Source of the DNA: JAWAAW01 sp041484255
Lineage (GTDB): Archaea; Nanobdellota; Nanobdellia; Woesearchaeales; ARS49
Assembly (NCBI GenBank): GCA_041484255.1
Contig: JBGPHE010000001.1
Span: 1-64,000 of the forward strand
DNA: 64,000 nucleotides
Direction: 5' to 3'
Position 1 is the stretch's first letter. Each line of letters begins with the position of its first letter. The translations under genes and the position numbers were made by a program. Below are positions 14,809 to 21,632 of the stretch, in pieces. Below the pieces are notes generated by a model. It had not been told where the DNA came from. It did not search any database and saw only the letters and a program-made list of their open reading frames with translations.

Positions 14809-15522
14809 ATGCCTATCAAACTCAACGACTTCATCGAGATTGAATATACCGGCAGGATCAAGGACGGCAATATCATTTTCGACACGACGGACGAAGCCAT
14901 CGCCAAGGCAAACGACTTGCCCAAGGCGATGTACGGTCCGGTTGTCGTGGTTGTCGGCCAGGGCCAATTGCTGAAGGGCTTGGAAGAGAAGCTCGTCGGC
15001 AAGGAGCCGGGCAAGTACACTATTGACGTTCCCACGGAGCAGGCGTTCGGCAAGAAGAACGCCAAGCTCATTCAGATGATTCCGACGAAGAAGTTCCACG
15101 AGCAGAAAATCCAGCCCGTTCCCGGTTTGCAGTTGAACATCGACGGAATGGTGTGCACGGTCCGCCAAGTCACGGGCGGCCGCGCGATGGTGGACTTCAA
15201 CCACCCGCTCTCCGGCAAGGACGTTGTCTACGAAATCAAAATCATCAAGCTCGTCACGGACAAGAAAGAGCAGCTCAAGGCAGTGTTCGCGATGCTGCTG
15301 AACATCAGCGACGAAACCATCACGATTGACGGAACCAAGGCGAAGATTACGCTCAAGCAGCAGCTGCCTGAGCAGATTGTTCCCGAACTCCAGAAAAAAA
15401 TCAAGGAGCTCACCGCGATTGACGCGGAAATAACTTTGCCTCTGAAGAAGGAAGGCGAAAAGGACGAGCACGCAGGCCACAATCACGGCCCGGGCGAGCA
15501 CGCGCACGAGAAGAAAGCATAG
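14809..15522 (+). CDS. FKBP-type peptidyl-prolyl isomerase (SlyD-like), His-rich tail
   Basis: Prolyl isomerase and chaperone of the archaeal long FKBP type. Residues 5-160 hold the FKBP domain with an inserted IF flap: IEIEYTGRIKDGNIIFDTTDE, VVGQGQLLKGLEEKLVGKEPG and GRAMVDFNHPLSGKDVVYEI. A C-terminal alpha/beta domain follows. The last residues contain DEHAGHNHGPGEHAHEKKA, a run of histidines able to bind Ni or Zn, as in SlyD. 237 aa. No strong TATA directly upstream; it follows cmk by 25 nt and may be read with it. Confidence 0.9.
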   Translation: MPIKLNDFIEIEYTGRIKDGNIIFDTTDEAIAKANDLPKAMYGPVVVVVGQGQLLKGLEEKLVGKEPGKYTIDVPTEQAFGKKNAKLIQMIPTKKFHEQKIQPVPGLQLNIDGMVCTVRQVTGGRAMVDFNHPLSGKDVVYEIKIIKLVTDKKEQLKAVFAMLLNISDETITIDGTKAKITLKQQLPEQIVPELQKKIKELTAIDAEITLPLKKEGEKDEHAGHNHGPGEHAHEKKA

Positions 15523-15606
15523 TTTTCCGACCACGTTCTCCAGCACAATAATACTTATATAGTTCTTTCGACGATGAAGCGGTCATAGAGAAAAGGGTGA
15601 CTACAC

Positions 15607-16722
15607 ATGGACTTTGCACGACCGAATGCTCCGACGAACGATCCTAAGCTGATGCAGCGCAGGCCGCAGACGCAGCACAGCGCTGATGCTGAATTGGAAG
15701 AATTGCTTTCGAAGCAGCGCGCCACCATCAAGGTGGTGGGCTGCGGCGGCGGCGGTAACAACACGATCAACCGAATCACCGAAGTCGGCATTCAGGGCGC
15801 GGAAACCATCGCCGTGAACACGGACGCGCAGGACCTGCTGTACACGACGGCGGACAAGAAAATTCTCATCGGGCGCGAGGTCACGAAAGGGCTCGGCGCT
15901 GGCGCTGACCCCAAGGTCGGCGAGGAAGCCGCGCGCGAGAACGAGCACGATATCAAGACCGCGCTGCAGGGCGCGGACATGGTCTTTATCACCGCAGGCC
16001 TCGGCGGCGGCACGGGCACTGGCTCAGCGCCGGTCGTTGCCGATATCGCGAAGCGCATGGGCGCATTGACCGTCGGCGTCGTCACCATGCCGTTCGTGAT
16101 GGAAGGAAACAGGCGTTATGATAACGCAGTCATCGGTCTGGAGAAATTGGAGCAGATCGTGGACACGCTCATCGTCATTCCGAACGACAAGTTGCTTGAA
16201 TTGGCTCCTGATTTGCCGTTGCACACCGCGTTCAAGGTCGCGGACGAGATTCTGACGAATGCCGTCAAAGGCATCGCAGAGCTTGTCACGCGCGCAGGTC
16301 TCGTAAACCTGGACTTCGCAGACATCCGCGCAGTGATGCGCAATGGCGGCGTCGCATTGATCGGCGTCGGCGAAAGCGATTCTGAGAATCGCGCGACCGA
16401 AGCGGTCGAGAAAGCCATCAACAACCCGTTGCTCAATGTCGACATCACCGGAGCGTCTGGCGCGCTGATCAACATCGCAGGCTCCAAGGACTTGACGCTG
16501 AACGAAGCGCGCAAAGTCGTGGAAACCATCTCGTCGAAGCTCTCCGAGGATGCCAAAATCATCTGGGGCGCGCAAATCTACGAGGACCTCGGCAGCTCAT
16601 TGCGTTGCATGCTCATCGTGACCGGCGTGAAGAGCCCGCAAATCTTCGGCCAGGGCAAGACGATTTCCAGCGCAGAGAAGAAGGAAATCGAAAACGAGCT
16701 CGGCATCGAGTTTGTGGATTAA
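15607..16722 (+). CDS. ftsZ: Cell-division GTPase FtsZ
   Basis: Tubulin-like GTPase that forms the division ring. 371 aa. The nucleotide-binding segments are GCGGGGNNTINR, the tubulin signature GGGTGTGSAP near residues 133-142, and NTDAQDL; the T7 loop is VNLDFADIRAVM. The N-terminal tail of about 38 residues is polar; the C-terminus (KEIENELGIEFVD) is short. GGGTGA (15595-15600) is 6 nt before the ATG and the TATA CTTATATAG is at 15554-15562. It heads the order ftsZ-secE-spt5-rpl11 familiar from archaea, here interrupted by one extra gene. Confidence 0.97.
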   Translation: MDFARPNAPTNDPKLMQRRPQTQHSADAELEELLSKQRATIKVVGCGGGGNNTINRITEVGIQGAETIAVNTDAQDLLYTTADKKILIGREVTKGLGAGADPKVGEEAARENEHDIKTALQGADMVFITAGLGGGTGTGSAPVVADIAKRMGALTVGVVTMPFVMEGNRRYDNAVIGLEKLEQIVDTLIVIPNDKLLELAPDLPLHTAFKVADEILTNAVKGIAELVTRAGLVNLDFADIRAVMRNGGVALIGVGESDSENRATEAVEKAINNPLLNVDITGASGALINIAGSKDLTLNEARKVVETISSKLSEDAKIIWGAQIYEDLGSSLRCMLIVTGVKSPQIFGQGKTISSAEKKEIENELGIEFVD

Positions 16723-16733
16723 TTTTTTCTTTT
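16723..16733 (+). terminator. T-rich tract after ftsZ
   Basis: A T-rich run starts right after the ftsZ stop, before the next promoter at 16735-16751. Archaeal termination commonly uses such U-tracts; no hairpin is needed or seen. Confidence 0.45.
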
Positions 16734-16734
16734 A

Positions 16735-16751
16735 CTCGAAATCTATATAAA
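16735..16751 (+). promoter_or_regulatory. Promoter copy 1 (CTCGAAATCTATATAAA)
   Basis: A 17-bp stretch with a TATA core, 22 nt or more before the ATG at 16773. The identical 17 bp occurs again at 17557-17573 before secE, so the extra gene is flanked by a direct repeat of its promoter. Confidence 0.65.
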
Positions 16752-16772
16752 GCCGCTTTTATTAAGAGCGTC

Positions 16773-17537
16773 ATGAAAAAGCAGTTATGCCTTATCTGGC
16801 TCGTTTTACTCTTGACCCCTTTAGTGCTTGCAGATGATTTTCCAGTAGACGTCAACGCAAACATTAGCACAAAGGAGATTAAAGATGCGTATGTTGTGGG
16901 CGACTTTTTCTATTACGACATCACGTTATCGTATAGAGGGGAGAAACCAGTAAACAACACATTCACAGTCAACATTCTCAAACCGAATAACGCAATAGTA
17001 AGCACAATCAACTACCCGTTTGAGCTTCAACCGAACACAAGCGTAGAAATAATCACGAAAGGTGCAACAAAAGGGAACGAAACAAACTGGTATTACCCAT
17101 TTGACATTGAAGGAGACTACGAGATAGAAATAGTATCCGCAATTCCTGTCGACTTTTATCGATGGTTCCCAATAAGTAATGATGCCAACACCAAATCGGC
17201 AATTAGACAAACGAAGTTTACACAATTCTTTGATGTAATGCCTCGCTGGCAATACACATTATGGAAGCGAACTGAAAAAACGAATGAAGATGCGCAAAAG
17301 GCGAATGACGAGATGCTTAAATTAAACAAAGACGCTAATAAGACAAATTTGATTATGCTTGTCATTACGTTTTTTGCTTTGTTTATCTCAGGTGCAGATC
17401 TTATACGGCAAATTCGTAAAGATAATGAGAAAACCAAGCTTGGATGTTTCTTACAAGCCGTCGAGATTGCGTTTTGGCTTGTTGGTTTTTACTTTTTGAT
17501 TCACGTGCTTCTAATTTTTATTAATAACGGAATTTAA
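16773..17537 (+). CDS. AT-rich secreted/membrane protein of unknown function inserted between ftsZ and secE
   Basis: 254 aa from the ATG at 16773, chosen from the TATA at 16735-16751. It has a signal peptide (MKKQLCLIWLVLLLTPLVLAD), an external beta-rich domain (about 25-150) with several N-glycosylation sequons, a short helical linker (EKTNEDAQKANDEMLKLNKDANK) and two C-terminal membrane segments (about 200-220 and 235-252). Codon use is AT-rich compared with ftsZ and secE. The gene separates ftsZ from secE, which are normally adjacent in archaea. The matching 17-bp promoter repeats on both sides suggest an insertion. No family recognised. Confidence 0.65.
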   Translation: MKKQLCLIWLVLLLTPLVLADDFPVDVNANISTKEIKDAYVVGDFFYYDITLSYRGEKPVNNTFTVNILKPNNAIVSTINYPFELQPNTSVEIITKGATKGNETNWYYPFDIEGDYEIEIVSAIPVDFYRWFPISNDANTKSAIRQTKFTQFFDVMPRWQYTLWKRTEKTNEDAQKANDEMLKLNKDANKTNLIMLVITFFALFISGADLIRQIRKDNEKTKLGCFLQAVEIAFWLVGFYFLIHVLLIFINNGI

Positions 17538-17556
17538 ACTGACTAACACACAATTG

Positions 17557-17573
17557 CTCGAAATCTATATAAA
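17557..17573 (+). promoter_or_regulatory. Promoter copy 2 (CTCGAAATCTATATAAA) before secE
   Basis: Identical to 16735-16751. Its TATA core lies about 27 nt before the ATG at 17596 and so decides the secE start against an in-frame TTG at 17587. Confidence 0.65.
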
Positions 17574-17595
17574 CTGACTATTAGTTTTGAACTCT

Positions 17596-17949
17596 ATGAG
17601 CAACGAAAAGAAGCTTCCTGAATCAGAAGCGCAGATTCCGACGGTTCCCGAGCCCAAGCTCGACCCGTCCGAAGTCTCTGCCGAGCTCGAGAACGAGCCT
17701 CAGGAAATCGCCAAGCCCACTTCGTCGCAAGTCTATGTCCCGAAGAGCGCTGGCGCAGTGGAAGTCAAGCCTTCCAAGATCCAGAAACTCAAGGACTTCT
17801 GGGTCGAGTGCGTCCGCGTCATCCGCGTGACCAAGAAGCCCGACAAAGGAGAATACAAGACCATCGTCAAGATCTCCGGCATCGGCATGGCTGTCATCGG
17901 CTTTATCGGGTTCTTCATCCACTTCCTCAAGGAACTCTTCTTCCACTGA
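17596..17949 (+). CDS. secE: Preprotein translocase subunit SecE (Sec61 gamma)
   Basis: 117 aa from the ATG. The SecE core is at the C-terminus: an amphipathic helix (KIQKLKDFWVECVRVIRVTKKP) then one membrane segment (ISGIGMAVIGFIGFFIHFLKEL). The N-terminal 50 or so residues are an acidic, Pro-rich extension (about twice the usual archaeal SecE length) with no motif. Position before spt5 and rpl11 supports the call. SecE clamps SecY in the translocon, through which the large surface proteins of this window would pass. Confidence 0.9.
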   Translation: MSNEKKLPESEAQIPTVPEPKLDPSEVSAELENEPQEIAKPTSSQVYVPKSAGAVEVKPSKIQKLKDFWVECVRVIRVTKKPDKGEYKTIVKISGIGMAVIGFIGFFIHFLKELFFH

Positions 17950-18032
17950 GCCCGTACGAAAGCTTTTTAAACACCCCTTCGATTTCAAGAGTATTCTTCT
18001 GGCTTGAACGTTTCGAGCTAGGGTCCGGAAAC

Positions 18033-18605
18033 ATGGCTGACGAACAACCTGCAAAGGCAATCGGAACGCTTATTTTTGCGCTGCGCACGACGGCAAACCG
18101 CGAAGACCAGGTCATGGACTTCGTGGCGAGCAATGTCAAGAAGCGCAACCTGGACGTTTTCGCAGTCATCAGGCCGCACGGCATGCGCGGCTATATCTTC
18201 CTCGAGGCTCTCGATCGCCAGGCCGCTGAGCAGGCGGCATTCAACGTCCCGTACGCGCGCGGCATCCTGCCGAAGGAAATCGAATACAAGGAAATCGAGC
18301 ACATGCTCGAGCAGGTCAAGCGCGAAGTCGACATCCGCGTCAATGACATCGTCGAAATCATCACCGGCCCGTTCAAGCGCGAACAGGCCAAGATCAAGCG
18401 CCTCGACAAGGCAAAGGAAGAAGTCGTCGTCGAGCTTCTCGGCGCGGCGGTTCCGATTCCGATCACCGTCAAGATGGACGCAGTCAAGGTCATCCGCCGC
18501 GACACCGCGGGCGGAGAGTCCAAGCCGGAAGAGACGTCCGAAGAGGACGAGATGCCCGAGGCGCCGTCGGGTGGCGGCGGACCCCTGGGCCCGCTCGGAC
18601 CGTAA
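18033..18605 (+). CDS. spt5: Transcription elongation factor Spt5 (NusG homologue)
   Basis: Processivity factor that bridges the RNA polymerase clamp. 190 aa from the ATG at 18033. The NGN domain (about 10-95) includes LRTTANREDQVMDFVASNVKK and RGYIFLEALDRQAAEQA; the KOW domain starts near VNDIVEIITGPFKREQAKI. After residue 155 comes a tail absent from most archaeal Spt5 proteins: acidic (EETSEEDEMPEAP), then Gly/Pro (GGGGPLGPLGP). A TATA GCTTTTTAAAC (17962-17972) gives a leader of roughly 45 nt. Confidence 0.93.
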   Translation: MADEQPAKAIGTLIFALRTTANREDQVMDFVASNVKKRNLDVFAVIRPHGMRGYIFLEALDRQAAEQAAFNVPYARGILPKEIEYKEIEHMLEQVKREVDIRVNDIVEIITGPFKREQAKIKRLDKAKEEVVVELLGAAVPIPITVKMDAVKVIRRDTAGGESKPEETSEEDEMPEAPSGGGGPLGPLGP

Positions 18606-18637
18606 GCTTTATAACACGTTCATAGGTTTTCAAAAAC

Positions 18638-19426
18638 ATGGCCAAGCAAAGCATCGAGCAACTCGTGGAAGGCGGAAAAGCGTCAGCTGCGCCTCCGCTC
18701 GGTCCGGCGCTCGGCCCGATGGGCGTCAATATCGGCCAGGTTATCCAGGAAATCAACAAGAAGACCGCGGCATTCAAGGGAATGCAGGTTCCCGTCAAGA
18801 TCACCGTCGACACCGATGACAAGTCGTTCACCATCGAAGTCGGCACTCCTCCTGTTTCTGCATTGATCAAGAAAGAAGCCAACATCGAGAAGGGCTCGGG
18901 CGCACCGAACGTCGACAAGGTCGCCGACCTCAAGATCGAGCAAATCATCAAGATCGCAAAGATGAAGGCCGACGCATTGCTCGGCAAGGACATGTTCGCA
19001 AAGGTCAAGGAAGTCATCGGCACGTGCACGTCCATGGGCGTGCTTGTCGAGGGCAAGGAGCCCCGCGCAATCATCGCCGAAATCAACGACGGCGGATTTT
19101 CCGTGGAAATCAAGTCCGAGAAGACCGAATTGTCGGCCGAAGAGCTCAAGCAGCTCGATGAAGAGCGCAAGAAGCTCCAGGAAGACATCACCAAGCGTCG
19201 CGCGGAATTGGAAGCGCTCGCCAAGAAGATCATCGCCGAGTTCACGGGCAAGCCGCGTGGAGAAATCAAGGCCAAGCTCATCGAAGCCAAGATCCCCACC
19301 CTTATCATCGACGAATTGCTGCCCGTGGAAAGCGCTGCTGCGCCTGGCGGAGCTGCTGCTGCAGGCGGCGCGAAGGGCGCTGCTCCGGCGGCTGGCGGCG
19401 AGAAGAAGGAAGCCGCGAAGAAGTAA
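18638..19426 (+). CDS. rpl11: Large-subunit ribosomal protein uL11 with long C-terminal extension
   Basis: The first 160 residues are ordinary L11: PPLGPALGPMGVNIGQVIQEIN at the N-terminal domain and the rRNA-binding C-terminal domain with IEQIIKIAKMKADALL and VIGTCTSMGVLVEGKEP. L11 builds the base of the factor-binding stalk. Here about 100 residues follow: a coiled coil (ELKQLDEERKKLQEDITKRR), a small helical part (GKPRGEIKAKLIEAKIP) and an Ala/Gly/Lys tail (PGGAAAAGGAKGAAPAAGG) like the hinge of stalk proteins P0/P1. TATA GCTTTATAAC at 18606-18615 (leaderless). The usual L1, L10 and L12 genes do not follow. Confidence 0.93.
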   Translation: MAKQSIEQLVEGGKASAAPPLGPALGPMGVNIGQVIQEINKKTAAFKGMQVPVKITVDTDDKSFTIEVGTPPVSALIKKEANIEKGSGAPNVDKVADLKIEQIIKIAKMKADALLGKDMFAKVKEVIGTCTSMGVLVEGKEPRAIIAEINDGGFSVEIKSEKTELSAEELKQLDEERKKLQEDITKRRAELEALAKKIIAEFTGKPRGEIKAKLIEAKIPTLIIDELLPVESAAAPGGAAAAGGAKGAAPAAGGEKKEAAKK

Positions 19427-19439
19427 TTTTTGTTCTTTT
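19427..19439 (+). terminator. T-rich tract after rpl11
   Basis: T-rich run directly after the rpl11 stop and before the promoter GTTTAAATAG (19453-19462) of the next gene; a probable archaeal U-tract terminator. Confidence 0.45.
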
Positions 19440-19485
19440 CTCGGAAGTAAATGTTTAAATAGGAGAACATTCGTTCTTGCACGCT

Positions 19486-20040
19486 ATGGCAGTCAACTGG
19501 AAGCGCATACTCACATGGGTTATCGCGCTCGCCGTTCTGACCGCGATCATTTACGCGCTCATTATAGCATTCAGCACGCCTCCGTCTCCGACCGAGCTAA
19601 TGCTGGACACGATCGTCCTGCACGAGACCAACGAAACGGTCCAGCGCGCCCAGCTCATCACCGAGATGGACGATATCGTCCGCGAGCTGAAGGACCCTGC
19701 GATCTCCGCGCAGTGGGCAGGGCTGACGAACTGCGTTTCGGGCAATGTCTGCACGCAGGACGACTACTTTGACTTCCTCCTGATGGTCGCCATCGAGAAG
19801 CAGAAGGAAGTGCCGCACGCGGAACTGATCGCGAATGCCATCACTGTGAACCGCTACTGGGGCAATTCCGAGAAGATCATCGACTTCTCCAAGGCATTGA
19901 GCGACGCGAACACCGAAGTGGAGCAGCTCGGCCTGAAGACGATCGCCAACAAGTGGCGCGACATCGTCGCCTGCGACGGCAAGTGCCCGCAATATCACGA
20001 TTTGTTCTTTGACTTCAACCGGCTGTTGCTGTCAGTGTGA
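19486..20040 (+). CDS. Signal-anchored protein of unknown function with two Cys pairs
   Basis: 184 aa from the ATG at 19486 (TATA at 19453-19462; an in-frame TTG at 19477 is less likely). One N-terminal membrane segment (about 9-31) and an external helical domain. Four cysteines lie in two pairs, NCVSGNVC and ACDGKC, which could form disulfides outside the cell. No known domain recognised. It is an independent unit. Confidence 0.55.
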   Translation: MAVNWKRILTWVIALAVLTAIIYALIIAFSTPPSPTELMLDTIVLHETNETVQRAQLITEMDDIVRELKDPAISAQWAGLTNCVSGNVCTQDDYFDFLLMVAIEKQKEVPHAELIANAITVNRYWGNSEKIIDFSKALSDANTEVEQLGLKTIANKWRDIVACDGKCPQYHDLFFDFNRLLLSV

Positions 20041-20078
20041 GCCGAAGCTTTTTATAGAGCGGAATGCTTCTCAGAACC

Positions 20079-20396
20079 ATGTCCAAGGAATTTTATAACG
20101 GCGAAGAAACTGGAATGTATGCGCGTTCTGAGTTTTCTAAAGTGATGCAATCATACAAAGCAGAATTGGTTGCGGAACAACAACCAATTGAGCCATACTT
20201 GCAATCAGCAAGTATTTGGCATCTCAAAGGCGTGACGCTCCACTACCGCGCAGGCTTCGGTTTTGACGCGCGTCAGCAAGTCGTACCCAACTGCGCAGAG
20301 CTCATCGCCCATGGCACGCCTGAAGGCATCGCAACAATCGAGGGCATCATTAAATCAGAAGAACAGAAGCACGCCCCGGTTGCCAAATCCTTATAA
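20079..20396 (+). CDS. Hypothetical 105-aa protein
   Basis: An upstream ATG at 20064 is only about 12 nt from the TATA GCTTTTTATA (20047-20056), while the ATG at 20079 is at leaderless distance, so the latter is chosen. Soluble, mixed helix and strand (MSKEFYNGEETGMYARSEF ... WHLKGVTLHYRAGFGFDAR). No motif known to me. Its first half is somewhat AT-richer than the genes around it. Confidence 0.5.
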   Translation: MSKEFYNGEETGMYARSEFSKVMQSYKAELVAEQQPIEPYLQSASIWHLKGVTLHYRAGFGFDARQQVVPNCAELIAHGTPEGIATIEGIIKSEEQKHAPVAKSL

Positions 20397-20419
20397 ACCG
20401 TTCTTTTCTTCTTGTAGTC

Positions 20420-21367
20420 ATGTTCGAGCTGAAGCCTATTCCGAATACGGAAACCATCGAGTTCAAGCCCAAGTTCATTGAGCGCTATAGCAAGCTGACC
20501 AACTGGGACGAGTACAAGAAGTTCTCGCTGAGCTTTCTGAGGAAGAGTATCCGCATCAACACGCTCAAGAAGCCGGTGCAAGAAGTGATTGGCCGCCTGG
20601 AGAAGGACTGGAACTTTGAGCAGGTGCCGTGGTGCAAGGAAGGGTTCTGGATTGAGCACAAGCGCGGCCGTCTCGACGTGGGCAACACCGTGGAGCACAC
20701 GCTCGGCTATTACTACGTGCAGGAAGCTGCCTCGATGATTCCTCCGCTCGTGCTTGACCCGCAGCCCGGCGAACGTGTATTAGACATGGCTGCGGCTCCG
20801 GGAAGCAAAGCGTCGCAGATGGCGCAGATGATGAAGAACGAAGGCATCCTGATCGCAAACGACGTCGCGGGAATCCGCCTGGCGGCGCTCGGCATCAACC
20901 TCCAGCGCTGCGGCGTGCTCAATGCAATCACGACGCAGATGATGGGTGAGCAGATGAAGGACGCGCAGTATGACAAAATCCTGTTGGACGCGCCGTGCTC
21001 GGGCTCGGGCACCATCCGCAAGAGCCTCAAGACCATCAGAATGTGGAATCCTGAAATGATCAAGCGCATCGCGGCCATGCAGCGCAAGCTGATTCTGGTC
21101 GCGTACAAGCTCCTCGCGCCGGGCGGAACGCTCGTGTACAGCACGTGCTCGACCGAGCCTGAGGAAGACGAGGCGATTGTCAGTTTCCTGCTGGACAACA
21201 CGGACGCGCAGGCGGTTCCGATCGAGCTGAACCTCAAGCACGGCCCTGCGGTCGCGGAATTCGAAGGCAATGTCTACCGAAAAGAAGTTAAACACTGCCT
21301 GCGTCTGTGGCCTCAGGATAATGACACCGAAGGGTTTTTCGTCGCAAAGATTGTGAAGCCACAATGA
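20420..21367 (+). CDS. RNA cytosine-C5 methyltransferase, NOL1/NOP2/Sun family
   Basis: Transfers a methyl group from S-adenosylmethionine to C5 of cytosine in tRNA or rRNA. 315 aa. Motifs: SAM loop DMAAAPGSKASQM, the motif IV cysteine in DAPCSGSG (near residue 190) and the motif VI nucleophile in STCSTEPEEDE (near 241). The C-terminus reads LRLWPQDNDTEGFFVAKI. The N-terminal part (1-90) resembles the RNA-binding extension of archaeal members; there is no PUA domain. TATA at 20388-20398 (leaderless). Site specificity cannot be read from the sequence. Confidence 0.92.
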   Translation: MFELKPIPNTETIEFKPKFIERYSKLTNWDEYKKFSLSFLRKSIRINTLKKPVQEVIGRLEKDWNFEQVPWCKEGFWIEHKRGRLDVGNTVEHTLGYYYVQEAASMIPPLVLDPQPGERVLDMAAAPGSKASQMAQMMKNEGILIANDVAGIRLAALGINLQRCGVLNAITTQMMGEQMKDAQYDKILLDAPCSGSGTIRKSLKTIRMWNPEMIKRIAAMQRKLILVAYKLLAPGGTLVYSTCSTEPEEDEAIVSFLLDNTDAQAVPIELNLKHGPAVAEFEGNVYRKEVKHCLRLWPQDNDTEGFFVAKIVKPQ

Positions 21368-21558
21368 AAACGATGCATCATTTGCTGACGCGGTACACGA
21401 TTATGGTCGTGTTATTCGTCATTCTGTTCACGTTCGTCATCTATTCGACCAATCCGAGCGCAGGAGAAGTGTTCAATATGGCATTGTCCATCGCGATGTT
21501 TGCGCTCATCCCGTTCGGATTGATTTATCTCATCTGGCGCCACCAGAAGCACCACTGA
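21364..21558 (+). CDS. 64-aa membrane protein with two transmembrane segments
   Basis: Its ATG overlaps the stop of the methyltransferase gene (ATGA, 21364-21367), so translation is coupled. Two hydrophobic segments (about 12-29 and 37-57) and a basic His-rich end (WRHQKHH). No family recognised. Confidence 0.6.
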   Translation: MKTMHHLLTRYTIMVVLFVILFTFVIYSTNPSAGEVFNMALSIAMFALIPFGLIYLIWRHQKHH

Positions 21559-21598
21559 ATTCTGCAGTCTCCAGACGATAAAAGCTTATTAATCCGTC

Positions 21599-21614
21599 AC
21601 TATTCGCGAATAGT
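21599..21614. promoter_or_regulatory. 16-bp perfect palindrome ACTATTCGCGAATAGT at UMP synthase promoter
   Basis: Lies just after the TATA GCTTATTAAT (21584-21593), over the expected transcription start, a classic repressor position in archaea. A GGGGG Shine-Dalgarno follows at 21621-21625, 7 nt before the ATG. A second short palindrome ACTAGT abuts it at 21615-21620. Confidence 0.6.
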
Positions 21615-21632
21615 ACTAGTGGGGGTACACTG

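Noticed and set aside
17975..18020. TTCAAG ... CTTGAA arms in the spt5 leader as a riboswitch or attenuator
   Set aside because: Only 6-bp arms with a 13-nt loop and mismatched extensions; too weak to call.
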